The notes beneath the pieces were generated by a model. That model was not told the origin of the DNA. It ran no database searches and was given only the letters and a program-made list of their open reading frames with translations. A stretch of 33,608 nucleotides of DNA. Origin: Halolamina rubra (GTDB lineage: Archaea > Halobacteriota > Halobacteria > Halobacteriales > Haloferacaceae). This document shows positions 24,423 to 32,202 of this stretch, one piece after another. A program made the translations under genes and the position numbers. Location of the stretch: positions 1 through 33,608 of the forward strand of contig NZ_BBJN01000049.1 of assembly GCF_000739555.1 (NCBI RefSeq), written 5' to 3'. Numbering within the stretch: the first letter of the stretch is position 1; each line of letters starts with the position of its first letter.

Positions 24423-24484
24423 CGCCGCGACCGGTGGTGGCAGGCGGACTCGCCGTTTCGACCCGCCCGTGGAGGCAGACTGCC

Positions 24485-24760
24485 CTACGCCTCGAGCGCG
24501 GCGGCGATCGCCTCGAGTTCACCCTTCCGGAACGATCGATCGATGCCGTCCGTCGCCCCGTTGACAGGGTCGCCGATCATCTCGAGGATTCCGGCCCGCA
24601 TCTCGGGTTTCGGGGGCAGCGAGTCCCCACCGATCTCGTAGCCGACGGCGTCACAGAGGGCGGCGAGGTCCTCCTTCGTGAACGCCGCCGAGATCTCGCG
24701 CTCGAACCGTCCCGTGGCGACCCTGATCTCGTTCCTGAGTTCGTCGACGGTTTTTGCCAT
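24485..24760 (-). CDS. Small acidic protein of unknown function
   Basis: A 91-residue, probably all-helical protein (MAKTVDELRNEIRVATGRFEREISAAFTKEDLAALCDAVG at the start; later AGILEMIGDPVNG and KGELEAIAAALEA). No catalytic motif is seen. The repeated pattern of short helix, loop, helix (FTKEDLAAL and FRKGELEAI) suggests a pseudo-repeat of two similar halves, possibly a small DNA- or protein-binding unit such as the SAP or Rho-N like helix-extended-loop-helix. Codon use is like the neighbours. It converges with the HD-domain gene 62 bases away. Function unknown. Confidence 0.7.
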   Translation of the reverse strand: MAKTVDELRNEIRVATGRFEREISAAFTKEDLAALCDAVGYEIGGDSLPPKPEMRAGILEMIGDPVNGATDGIDRSFRKGELEAIAAALEA

Positions 24761-24949
24761 ACCTGTCCGTGCAGCGAGAGCGCCGTGTAGGTTCTGGTTA
24801 GGCGTCCCCGCCGCTCGCGGGCTGGAACGGGCGGCTCGGGAGAATCCATCGTCACACGGGGCTCGGTGGGGGTAACCCTCGTCACTGCCGCCCGGCGGGA
24901 GTTGGGAGTGGGGCCGTATCAGTCGTTCGCTACGCGGCGTCGCGGGGAG

Positions 24950-25813
24950 TCAGTCCAGCACCAGCCACGGCACCTCGATCAGCGGCGGGATGTGCGTCTC
25001 GATGTGGTGCTCCCAGACGCCCTCCTCGCCGAACGCCTCGCCGTGGTCGGCGGTGACGACGACTCTCCCGTCGAGCTCGTCGACGAACTCGGCGATATCC
25101 TCCAGCACGATCCGGAGGTTCTCCTCGTACAGCCCGAGCGCGGCCTCCTGGGTGCCGTTCTTCATCACCTCCGCGGGGTCGAGCTCGAGCCAGAGCCCGG
25201 CTTTCTGGGCCAGCTCGCTGCCGTCGAGCACGCTCTCGACGTTGGTCCGCAGCCGGTCGCTCATCGACGCGAGCGTGCCGCCGTCGGCTTCGGCGTCGCC
25301 GTTCTCGGCTTCCTCCTGCTTCCGGATCCCCTTCTGGATCTGCTTGAGCTTCTGGCCCTTCCCGCGGGAGAGGTAGGGCGCGTGGGGCTGCATGTAGTGG
25401 AGGACGGTCCGCTCGGCGGCGTCGACGGCGTCGCGGTTGCGCCGGAACGCCTCGGTGATCCCCTCCGGCGGCACCGTCCCGAGCTCGTCGTCCCAGCCCG
25501 ACTTCCAGACGTCGAACACCTGGCTGATGTGGTCGGAGGCGGTCCACTCGTACTCGCAGCTGGCCCCCCACTTCAGCTCGTTCAGCGGGATCCCGAGATC
25601 GTTGATGAACGGGTTTCCGGAGAAGTAGGCGATGTCGTGCTGGCCCGTGAAGTTGCGGTAGGCCCACTCCGGCGTCGAGGAGCCCGCGCTGCGTCGCTTC
25701 TCCAGTCGGCCGTCGAGATACTCGTCGTAGATCTCGTCGAACACGTCGAACCGGCAGGCGTCGAGCACCAGGCAGTAGTCCCACTCGGACTCGAGGAAAT
25801 CCTGATCCCGCAT
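24950..25813 (-). CDS. Alkaline phosphatase/sulfatase-superfamily protein
   Basis: A 287-residue, cytoplasmic-looking protein of the alkaline-phosphatase-like fold. Metal-binding positions are visible at both ends: D18 in VLDACRFD (16-23), then D256/H257 in TADHGEAFGEEG and H269-H274 in EHHIETH. The nucleophile is probably the Ser/Thr in SAGSSTPEW (42-50), not a modified Cys as in true sulfatases (no C-x-P-x-R). A variable, charged helical insert lies at 150-200. Such proteins occur near haloarchaeal surface polysaccharide genes, but no glycan genes are seen here. A box AATACGTAG (about 25842-25850, reverse) is a candidate promoter. Divergent from cofE. Confidence 0.8.
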   Translation of the reverse strand: MRDQDFLESEWDYCLVLDACRFDVFDEIYDEYLDGRLEKRRSAGSSTPEWAYRNFTGQHDIAYFSGNPFINDLGIPLNELKWGASCEYEWTASDHISQVFDVWKSGWDDELGTVPPEGITEAFRRNRDAVDAAERTVLHYMQPHAPYLSRGKGQKLKQIQKGIRKQEEAENGDAEADGGTLASMSDRLRTNVESVLDGSELAQKAGLWLELDPAEVMKNGTQEAALGLYEENLRIVLEDIAEFVDELDGRVVVTADHGEAFGEEGVWEHHIETHIPPLIEVPWLVLD

Positions 25814-25927
25814 CGATTACGGAGGGGTTCTCAGCCGTTCTACGTATTCCTGTTGCTTTCCCGGAACGCCGGGAGAACGGGTTCGGCGCTTCAACACGAC
25901 TTTGTGGGGCGCTCCCCTGGGAGCCGT

Positions 25928-26686
25928 ATGGAGCTGTTCGCCGTACCGGAGATACCGGAGATCCGCGAGGGCGACGACCTGGCGGCGACGATCGCCGAGC
26001 GGGTCGACCTCCGGCCGGACGACGTTGTCTGTGTGGCCTCGACGGTCGTCTCGAAGGCCGAGGGCCGAGCCGCTGATCTCGAGGAGTTCCCCGCCGGCCC
26101 GCGGGCGAAGGAGATCGCCCGGAACCTCGAGGAGATATCCGGCGACGAGAAGGACCCCCGGTTCGCCCAGGCGGTGCTCGAGGAGAGCACCGACGTGGTG
26201 ATGGAGGAGCCGTTCGTCCTGACCGAGACGCGGTTCGGCCACGTCGGCGTCAACGCCGGCATCGACCGCTCGAACGTGCCCGAGCACGACCTCCTCCTCC
26301 TGCCGAAACGGCCGACTGAGTCGGCCGAGCGCATCCACGAGAAGCTCCCCGAGTCGCCGCCGGTGATCGTCACCGACACCTCCGGGCGGCCGTTCCGGCA
26401 CGGTCAGCGCGGGATGGCGATCGGCTGGGCCGGGATGCCGGCGTCGCGGGACTGGCGCGGCGAGACCGACCGCGACGGCCACGAGCTCGAGGTGACCGTC
26501 CAGAACGTCGTCGACGAGCTCGCCGGCGCCGCCAACCTCGTCTCCGGCGAAGGCGACGACGGCGACCCTGTCGTCGTCGTCCGCGGCTGGGAGTTCGGTG
26601 ACCACGACGGCAGCGACAACATGTTCCGCGAGATGCGCGGGGACTTCGTACGCCAAGCGCTACGTGACTGGGAGTACGAGGACTGA
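25928..26686 (+). CDS. cofE: Coenzyme F420-0:L-glutamate ligase
   Basis: A 252-residue CofE, which adds glutamates to F420-0 with GTP. Motifs: VVSKAEGR (40-47), NAGIDRSNVP (109-118), and the long DTSGRPFRHGQRGMAIG (150-166) with the nucleotide and metal contacts. It lacks the C-terminal nitroreductase-like domain found in actinobacterial FbiB, as usual for archaea. The start at ATG 25928 (GCCGTATGG) is in the same leader context as other leaderless genes; upstream open frame is noise. Mer begins three bases after its stop, so both are one transcript. Together with cofD it gives the final F420 steps. Confidence 0.96.
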   Translation: MELFAVPEIPEIREGDDLAATIAERVDLRPDDVVCVASTVVSKAEGRAADLEEFPAGPRAKEIARNLEEISGDEKDPRFAQAVLEESTDVVMEEPFVLTETRFGHVGVNAGIDRSNVPEHDLLLLPKRPTESAERIHEKLPESPPVIVTDTSGRPFRHGQRGMAIGWAGMPASRDWRGETDRDGHELEVTVQNVVDELAGAANLVSGEGDDGDPVVVVRGWEFGDHDGSDNMFREMRGDFVRQALRDWEYED

Positions 26687-26689
26687 ACG

Positions 26690-27706
26690 ATGTCGGACAC
26701 CACTCCTGCGCCCATCCGCCGCGGGATCGAACTCACGCCCGAACACCCCGTCTCCCGGCTCGCCGAACTCGGGAAAACCGCGGAGGAGGCCGGCTTCGAC
26801 GCCGCGTTCGTCTCCTCGCACTACAACAACCGCGACCCGTTCCAGGCGCTGACGGCGATCGCCGAGCGCACCGACACGATCCGGCTCGGCCCGGGCGTCG
26901 CCAACCCCCACGAGAGCCACCCCGTCGCGCTGGCCTCCCGGATGGCGACGCTCGACGAACAGTCGGGCGGGCGCGGCGCCTTCGGCATCGGGCCGGGCGA
27001 CCCGTCGACGCTCCGGAACCTCGGCGTCGACGGCGACGACCGCGGGCTGCGCTCGGTGCTGGAGGCGTTCAAGATCGCCGAACGGCTCTGGAACGGCGAA
27101 CGCGTCGACCACGACGGCACGTTCGTCGCCGACGATGCGGGGCTGAACTACGAGCCGCCGGGCGAGCTCCCCGTCTACGTCGGCGGCGAGGGGCCGCACA
27201 TGTGCCGGATGGCCGCGAAACACGCCGACGGGCTGCTGTTCAACGGCTCGCACCCCCGGGACCTCGCGTGGGCCGCCGACCGCGTGGATGAGGGGCTGGA
27301 GGAGCGCCCCGACCGCCGCGGCGCGTTCGACTTCCTCGCGTACGCGAGCGTGAGCGTCGCCAGCGAGCGCGAGGCCGCCCGGGAGGCCGCGCGACCGCCG
27401 GTGGCGTTCATCGCCGCCGGGGCGCCCGAGCCGGTGCTCGCACGGCACGAGATCGACGCCGACCGCGCCGCCGCCGTGGGCGAGAAGATCAGCGAAGGCG
27501 ACTTCGCGGGCGCGTTCGAGCGGGTCTCCCCCGCGATGATCGACGCCTTCGCCGCTGCGGGAACAGTCGACGAGGTAGCGGATCGACTCGCGGGTGTGCT
27601 CGAACACGCCGATGGCGTCGTGTGTGGCTCGCCGCTCGGGCCGGATCTCGACGCGGCGGTCGAACTGGCGAGCGATGCGCTCGTGAAGGCCGAGAGAAGC
27701 GGCTGA
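26690..27706 (+). CDS. mer: F420-dependent methylene-tetrahydropterin reductase (LLM family)
   Basis: A 338-residue luciferase-like (bacterial LLM class) TIM barrel. The pattern RRGIELTPEHPVSRLAELGKTAEEAGFDAAFVSSHYNNRDPF matches Mer, as do IRLGPGVANPHESHPVALASR and GRGAFGIGPGD (F420 phosphate binding), and ELPVYVGGEGPHM. In methanogens Mer reduces methylene-H4MPT with F420H2; haloarchaea use Mer-like enzymes for folate or a related pterin. The three-base gap from cofE ties the coenzyme to its user. Other F420-dependent LLM enzymes cannot be excluded, but similarity to Mer over the full length is good. Ends three bases from a convergent small gene. Confidence 0.9.
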   Translation: MSDTTPAPIRRGIELTPEHPVSRLAELGKTAEEAGFDAAFVSSHYNNRDPFQALTAIAERTDTIRLGPGVANPHESHPVALASRMATLDEQSGGRGAFGIGPGDPSTLRNLGVDGDDRGLRSVLEAFKIAERLWNGERVDHDGTFVADDAGLNYEPPGELPVYVGGEGPHMCRMAAKHADGLLFNGSHPRDLAWAADRVDEGLEERPDRRGAFDFLAYASVSVASEREAAREAARPPVAFIAAGAPEPVLARHEIDADRAAAVGEKISEGDFAGAFERVSPAMIDAFAAAGTVDEVADRLAGVLEHADGVVCGSPLGPDLDAAVELASDALVKAERSG

Positions 27707-27709
27707 GAA

Positions 27710-27916
27710 CTACCGCGTCGACGTCGCGCCGAGCAGGTCGAGCAGGCCGCCGGCGGCGAGATACGCCAGCGCGCCGCTGGCGGCGAGCACGAACAGCGCG
27801 CCCATCGCGGCCGAGACCGCCGAGAGCGGGTCCTGGGTGACGACGCCCTCGAACAGCCGCCCCATCTCGGGGAGATCAGTGACGAGTCGGGTCGCGAACT
27901 CCTGCAGCGTGGCCAT
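27710..27916 (-). CDS. Small membrane protein of unknown function
   Basis: A 68-residue protein: a short amphipathic N-terminus (MATLQEFATRLVTDLPEMGRLFEG) followed by one or two membrane helices (about 31-58, AVSAAMGALFVLAASGALAYLAAGGLL). It has the composition of a haloarchaeal gene, an ATG at 27916 and no overlap with the NurA gene on the other strand (divergent, 81 bases). It has no known motif. Convergent with mer three bases away. Confidence 0.6.
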   Translation of the reverse strand: MATLQEFATRLVTDLPEMGRLFEGVVTQDPLSAVSAAMGALFVLAASGALAYLAAGGLLDLLGATSTR

Positions 27917-27966
27917 GCCCGGCGGTTGGGCCGGGGGTCACTTCGCTCTTCCGAGTGAGGCGAGGG

Positions 27967-27974
27967 AGTTTTGG
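27967..27974 (+). promoter_or_regulatory. TATA-like box for nurA
   Basis: GAGTTTTG is centred about 27 bases before the GTG at 27998. It decides between that start and an in-frame TTG at 27971, which would lie in the promoter itself. Confidence 0.5.
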
Positions 27975-27997
27975 GGGCGCCCGTCGTCGTGCTCGGC

Positions 27998-29272
27998 GTG
28001 ACGCTCGACCCCATCCACGTCGACACTATCGCCCGCATCGCCGCCTCCATCGCGGGCACCGTCGACGACTCCGACCACGACGACCACGCCGAGCGCGCCT
28101 GGGAGCTGCTCGACCCCCTGCGCGCGGACGGCCGGGTCGTGGTCGAACCGCTCGACGAGCCGTCGCTCCGGGCGGCGTCGATCGACGACGTGGCGCTCGC
28201 GGACCGGCCGTTCGACACGACCCACGGGCTCGACGCCGGCACGCTCAACCCGACCGGGTTCAAGAACGGGCTGCTGCTCGACGTGGCGCAGGCGGCGATG
28301 GCCGCGGCGCCGACCGACCTGGAACTCCACCGCTCGCGCTCGCTGGTCGCGACCGTCCACGCCAACGACGCGACCCGGGAGTACGGCACCGACTGGCAGC
28401 AGTACGACGAGGGCTACAGCCGCCAGCGGGTGCTCCAGGTCCCCGAGGTCGCGGAGTTCGCCGACGAGGTGACCCACGAGCTCGCGCTCTACCTCGCGGA
28501 GTCCTCCCACGCGCTCGATCACGCCGCCGACGTCGACGACCTCCTGCTGCTGGACGGGCCGCTGTACCCCAAGCGGCTGTTCAACTGGGAGTCACGCGAC
28601 CCCGCGCTGGCGGAGGCGACACAGGAGGCCGCCCCGCAGGCGATCGTCGAGAACTACGTCCGGCTCGTCGAGGGGTTCGTCGAGCGCGGCGTCCCGATCG
28701 CGGGGTTCGTCAAGAATCCCACCTCGCGGTTCATCGTCCGCACGCTGTCGGACCGCACGCCGACGCCGTGGACCGACGACGCCGCGCTGTTCACCCGCCT
28801 GCTCGAGTTTCGGGAGGAGCAGGCGGACGGGGCGACGAACGGTCACCCCGCCGACCCGGCGGCCGCCCGCGACGAGTCCGATCTCACCTTCACCTCCTGG
28901 TTCCGCTCGCGCGGCTCCTCGGACGAGCCGATGTCCGACGACGGCGACGCGATGGGGATCGAGCGCCGGCTCGACCCCGAGGCGTACGAGGTGACGTTCT
29001 GCTACCTCTACGACCCGCGGACCGACGTGACGTACAAGATCGAGGCGCCGTACGCGGTCACGCGCGACCCGGAGACCCGGGAAGCGCTGACGACCCAGCT
29101 GCTGAGCGAGGTGGCGACCGAGCGCGGGCCGCCGGAGGCGATCGGGAAGGCAGACGAACTGGCGAAGATCGGCGCCGGCGAGAAGGCGGCGATCCGCCGG
29201 AAGTTCGAGGAGACGTTCGGCAGCGAGTCGCGGTCGACGTACGACCGCCTGCGCTGGGGCGAGGAGGAGTAG
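27998..29272 (+). CDS. nurA: NurA-domain nuclease (DNA end resection), GTG start
   Basis: A 424-residue protein with a NurA nuclease domain. The conserved acidic motifs are seen as GLDAGTLNPTGFKNG (77-91, D79) and LLLLDGPLYPKR (183-193, D186), with VKNPTSRFI and the late YKIEAPYAVTRDP typical of the C-terminal half. NurA works with the HerA ATPase and Mre11-Rad50 to resect DNA ends in archaea. GTG 27998 is supported by the TATA-like box 27 bases upstream and by the usual haloarchaeal N-terminus MTLDPIHVD. A Gly/Ser/Asp-rich acidic loop (about 285-325) is a haloarchaeal insert. HerA lies 960 bases downstream in the same orientation, separated by non-coding DNA and a reverse gene. Confidence 0.87.
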   Translation: MTLDPIHVDTIARIAASIAGTVDDSDHDDHAERAWELLDPLRADGRVVVEPLDEPSLRAASIDDVALADRPFDTTHGLDAGTLNPTGFKNGLLLDVAQAAMAAAPTDLELHRSRSLVATVHANDATREYGTDWQQYDEGYSRQRVLQVPEVAEFADEVTHELALYLAESSHALDHAADVDDLLLLDGPLYPKRLFNWESRDPALAEATQEAAPQAIVENYVRLVEGFVERGVPIAGFVKNPTSRFIVRTLSDRTPTPWTDDAALFTRLLEFREEQADGATNGHPADPAAARDESDLTFTSWFRSRGSSDEPMSDDGDAMGIERRLDPEAYEVTFCYLYDPRTDVTYKIEAPYAVTRDPETREALTTQLLSEVATERGPPEAIGKADELAKIGAGEKAAIRRKFEETFGSESRSTYDRLRWGEEE

Positions 29273-29815
29273 TCTCGGTTTTCGGTCGGGGTTCGGTCGT
29301 TGGTAACTGGGACAGTGACAGCAACCCAAACAGCATCTCGATGCTTGGCTACTTGTGACAGCAGGGCGCCGGGCATGAAGCCCGGCGCGGCACCGAGTCC
29401 CCACCCCTCCCCCCGCCGGCGCCGACAGTCGGCGTCACCAGAAATCTCTGATTTCTGGTTGGCAGCCGAGAGTCGTCGACTCTCGGCGACGCTCGCGAGA
29501 CGTCCACCGCCACTGCACCGCTGAGGCGGTCGGCGCGCGACGTGAGCCCCCCGGGGGCGAACGAGCGCGCGAGGGACGAGCGAGTGAACGAAGTGAACGA
29601 GTGAGTCGGCTGGGGAGGCGTGAGGGCTGTGCGGGGCGGTGCGGTCGCAAGTGGCCTTGCTCACTCCGCGGCCGTGTTTGCAGTCGAGATAGCGATTTCC
29701 GCGGTCGTGTTTGCGGTCGAGATAGCGAACTCCGCGGCCGTGTTTGCGGTCGAGATAGCGAACTCCGCGGCCGTGTTTGCAGTCGAGATAGCGATTTCCG
29801 CGGTCGCGTTCGCGG
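29273..29815. other. 543-base intergenic region with hairpins and 33-bp tandem repeat
   Basis: No credible gene. Left part (29315-29487): direct repeat GTGACAGCA (29315-29323, 29355-29363) around a small hairpin, then four strong hairpins. Middle (about 29540-29660): low-complexity GAGCGAGTGAACG-type purine/CG sequence common in haloarchaeal spacers. Right (29665-29815): four and a half 33-bp repeats ending at the stop of the reverse gene. Open frames through it exist in two phases but lack promoter, start and family resemblance. Confidence 0.85.
29332..29487. other. Cluster of five inverted repeats, possible structured RNA or mobile remnant
   Basis: Inverted repeats follow one another: AGCAT/ATGCT (29332-29345); GCGCCGGGC/GCCCGGCGC with loop ATGAA (29366-29388); GCCGAC/GTCGGC (29421-29433); ACCAGAAATC/GATTTCTGGT with three-base loop (29437-29459); GCCGAGAGTCG/CGACTCTCGGC (29465-29487). 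The stem ACCAGAAATC is AT-rich against the background. Such density is far more than terminators need. It may encode a structured RNA or be a remnant of a dispersed repeat. Confidence 0.7.
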
Positions 29816-29817
29816 CT
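29665..29817. repeat. 33-bp tandem repeat array, 4.6 copies
   Basis: Copies at 29665-29697, 29698-29730, 29731-29763 and 29764-29796, with a partial fifth to about 29815. Copies 1 and 4 are identical; copies 2 and 3 differ from them in the same positions (GCGGTCGAG and GAAC instead of GCAGTCGAG and GATT), and copy 2 has one further change, giving an A-B-B-A order. No spacers, so not CRISPR. The period is a multiple of three and the array is open in more than one frame, but no start, promoter or protein family supports translation. It abuts the stop codon of the reverse gene at 29816. Confidence 0.9.
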
Positions 29818-30145
29818 ACGCCGGCGTCTCCTTCTCCACGTCGATCGTCACGTCGTCGACGCCGATGCGGGCGAACTGCGTGCGGATGTGCTCGCGCGCG
29901 GCGTCGAGCGCCTGCTCGCGCGTGTCAAAGCCGCGGGGCATCGGCGACTCGAAGGCGACCCGGATCTCCTCGCCGTCGATCTCGATCGCCGAGCCGCCGC
30001 TCTCGACCTGGTAGAACGCGTCGCAGACCCAGACGTAGGCGGCGTCCTCGTCGGGGGCGCCCTTGTAGGAGGGGGAGTCCTCGCCGCGCTCGAACACGGT
30101 GCCGGTGAGGGTCGTCCCGCCGCCGTGTCCGCTGACGTAGATCAT
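29816..30145 (-). CDS. Small conserved-looking haloarchaeal protein, function unknown
   Basis: A 109-residue acidic protein: beta-rich start (MIYVSGHGGGTTLTGTVFERGED), then YVWVCDAFYQVESGG and a helical REQALDAAREHIRTQFARIG, ending in a strand DVTIDVEKETPA. This beta-beta-alpha-beta layout suggests a compact ferredoxin-like or double-psi fold, but there are no catalytic motifs and I do not recognise the family. A TATA-like CCTAAAGG (reverse strand, about 30168-30175) is 27 bases before ATG 30145, supporting expression. It sits between nurA and herA on the opposite strand, and its stop borders the tandem-repeat array. Confidence 0.78.
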   Translation of the reverse strand: MIYVSGHGGGTTLTGTVFERGEDSPSYKGAPDEDAAYVWVCDAFYQVESGGSAIEIDGEEIRVAFESPMPRGFDTREQALDAAREHIRTQFARIGVDDVTIDVEKETPA

Positions 30146-30232
30146 ACAGTCGCTAGTCGGTCTGCGCCTTTAGGGGTGGTGCCCGCGGCGCCGCAGGGAA
30201 AGGTGTATGGCGGGAGCCTCCACGTCCGGCGC

Positions 30233-32071
30233 ATGAGCGATTCGGGCGATCTCGGCGACTTCACCGACTACGTGGGCGACGGGGACGACGACGCCTCCGC
30301 CGGCGACGGGGGCGACGACGCGGGCGACGACGCCCCGGCCGACGAGGCCGACCCCGAGACGGAGTTCGAGCGTTACGGCACGGAGCCGGCGGGCGCCGAC
30401 CGGGGTCTCGGCACCGTCTCCGTCTCCCAGGGGCTCCGGGTCTCCCAGGACGGCGACGAAACGCGGCTGCGGGCGTTCATCACCACCGGGAACCGCGACT
30501 CGGTCCGGCTGGGGAGCTACCTGCTCGTCCCCTACCCCGACGACGAGACGCTGTTCTGCTCGATCGCGGCGCTGGAGTACGCTCAGGAGTTCCAGTCCGA
30601 CGACGCCACCGAGATCCACGCCCGCCGGCAGATGCGCCGCGAGGAGTTCGAGGAGCGCGACTACAAGTTCATGGCCGAACTCGAGCCCGTGGCGGTCATC
30701 TACGAGGAGGGCGGCGAGCTCAAGCGGCGGATGACCGACCGCGTGCCCAAACCCGGCGCGCTGGCCCGGGAGGCCGCCGACGAGGAGCAGATCAAGACCG
30801 GCCTCAAAATTCCCGGCGACGGCGTCTTCCTCGGCCACCTCTCCGTCGGCGGCGAGAAGGTCCGCACCGCCGCGGAGCCGCCGACGGTCGACTACCGCGT
30901 GAAGGACGAGTACGCCGACGGCGACCCGCTGGTGTTCCGGCACACGCTCGTCGCCGGGGGGACAGGCTCGGGGAAGACACACGCCTCGAAGAACGTGCTG
31001 CGGCAGTACCTCGCGGAGGACCGGACGTACCCGATGGACGACGGCCGGGAGGTCTCGCCCGCCGTCGTGCAGTTCGACCCGCAGGACGAGTACGCCCAGA
31101 TGCACGACGACAACCCCGGGATGAGCGATGAGTTCGCCCGCAAGCTCGACCGGGAGGGGATCGCCCACGGCGGCCACGACGACACGATCGCGCTCGTCCC
31201 CGTCGAGGACGGCGTGAGCTACGGCGGCGAGAACCACCGCGCCGAGCAGGTGCGGTTCACCATCCCGTTCTCGGTCGTGAACGAGTACGACATGCCGTGG
31301 CTCGTCGCCGGCGGGGGGCTGAACGACAACCAGTACCCCGCGCTCCTGACGCTGCTCAACCGCTTCTTCGGCGACTACGGCAGCGACGGCACGTACCAGG
31401 AGTTCCTCTCCTACCTCGACAATCCCGGGCTCAAGGAGGAGCTCGACGAGTCCGGGCGCGTCCACGAGGCGACGTTCGACGCCGTCAAGCGCCGCGTTCG
31501 CGGGATCCCAAACGGGATCTTCGACCAGGACGCCCGGCCGATCACGGAGCTGGATCACGAGCTCGTCCGGCCGGGCGGGCTGACGGTCGTGCCGACGTAC
31601 CACCTCTCGACCTCGCGGGCGAAGGAGATGTTCGTGCTCGCGGTGTCGTCGCTGCTCGTCGACGACAAGCTCTCGAACTCCCCGCAGAGTCAGCGGATCA
31701 AGGAGACGCCGCTGGTGCTGGGGATGGACGAGGCCCACAACTTCCTCTCGGACGCCGACAACGTGCAGGCCCAGAAGGTGGTTCAGAAGTTCACCGAGGC
31801 GGCGAAGCAGGGTCGCAAGGAGCGACTCGGGCTGTTCCTGATCACGCAGGACCCGCAGGACATCGCGGAGCCGGTGTTCAAGCAGGTGAACACGAAGGTC
31901 GTGCTCAACCTCGGCGACGAGGACGCGATCTCGTCGGTGAACATCCCGAGCGAGCTGGCCCAGAAGGTGCCGTACATGGAGAAGGGGCAGATGGTGGTGT
32001 ACTCGCCCGACAACTCCGAGCCCGTGGAGCTGATCGGACTGAGCGAGTGTGTGACCAGACACGGGGAGTGA
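30233..32071 (+). CDS. herA: HerA-type bipolar helicase/ATPase
   Basis: A 612-residue HerA/FtsK-superfamily ATPase. After a very acidic 60-residue N-terminus comes a HAS-barrel-like domain (about 60-215), then Walker A GGTGSGKTH (242-250), Walker B LVLGMDEAHNF (495-503; D499, E500), and the later FLITQDPQDI and KVVLNLGDEDA (sensor and arginine-finger region). HerA forms a hexamer on DNA ends and drives NurA in end resection for recombination repair. ATG 30233 lies 27 bases after GTGTATGG, a plausible promoter, so it is probably transcribed apart from nurA. The gene ends two bases before a 71-bp palindromic element. Confidence 0.9.
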   Translation: MSDSGDLGDFTDYVGDGDDDASAGDGGDDAGDDAPADEADPETEFERYGTEPAGADRGLGTVSVSQGLRVSQDGDETRLRAFITTGNRDSVRLGSYLLVPYPDDETLFCSIAALEYAQEFQSDDATEIHARRQMRREEFEERDYKFMAELEPVAVIYEEGGELKRRMTDRVPKPGALAREAADEEQIKTGLKIPGDGVFLGHLSVGGEKVRTAAEPPTVDYRVKDEYADGDPLVFRHTLVAGGTGSGKTHASKNVLRQYLAEDRTYPMDDGREVSPAVVQFDPQDEYAQMHDDNPGMSDEFARKLDREGIAHGGHDDTIALVPVEDGVSYGGENHRAEQVRFTIPFSVVNEYDMPWLVAGGGLNDNQYPALLTLLNRFFGDYGSDGTYQEFLSYLDNPGLKEELDESGRVHEATFDAVKRRVRGIPNGIFDQDARPITELDHELVRPGGLTVVPTYHLSTSRAKEMFVLAVSSLLVDDKLSNSPQSQRIKETPLVLGMDEAHNFLSDADNVQAQKVVQKFTEAAKQGRKERLGLFLITQDPQDIAEPVFKQVNTKVVLNLGDEDAISSVNIPSELAQKVPYMEKGQMVVYSPDNSEPVELIGLSECVTRHGE

Positions 32072-32072
32072 A

Positions 32073-32143
32073 CCAGTCACGGCTCGTGACCGACCGCGAC
32101 CGCCGTGTCGCGGTCTCGGAGCGTGCTGCCGTGACTGTGTAGT
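32073..32143 (+). repeat. 71-bp nested inverted-repeat element, copy 1
   Basis: Outer perfect arms AGTCACGGC (32075-32083) and GCCGTGACT (32128-32136) enclose an inner hairpin GACCGCGA/TCGCGGTC. The same layout, end sequences and length recur twice at 33464-33608. It begins two bases after the herA stop codon, so it is transcribed in its 3' end and may act as terminator or RNA-stability element. Confidence 0.75.
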
Positions 32144-32202
32144 GCCTCCACTGCTCGCGACCGATCGCGACCCCCGACCTCGGCGCCGGCGCCGCCACCT
32201 CG

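Noticed and set aside
21113..24790. A 1225-codon open frame on the forward strand
   Set aside because: It crosses cofD, the Dus-like and the HD-domain genes in the wrong frame or strand; composition is Arg/Ala/Gly noise.
29665..29817. CRISPR array
   Set aside because: Units follow one another without spacers and no cas gene is present.
29620..30108. Repeat protein encoded by the 33-bp array (AVFAVEIA repeats)
   Set aside because: No promoter or start, and the frame continues antisense through the 29816-30145 gene as Arg/Ser noise. Kept only as a possibility in the findings.
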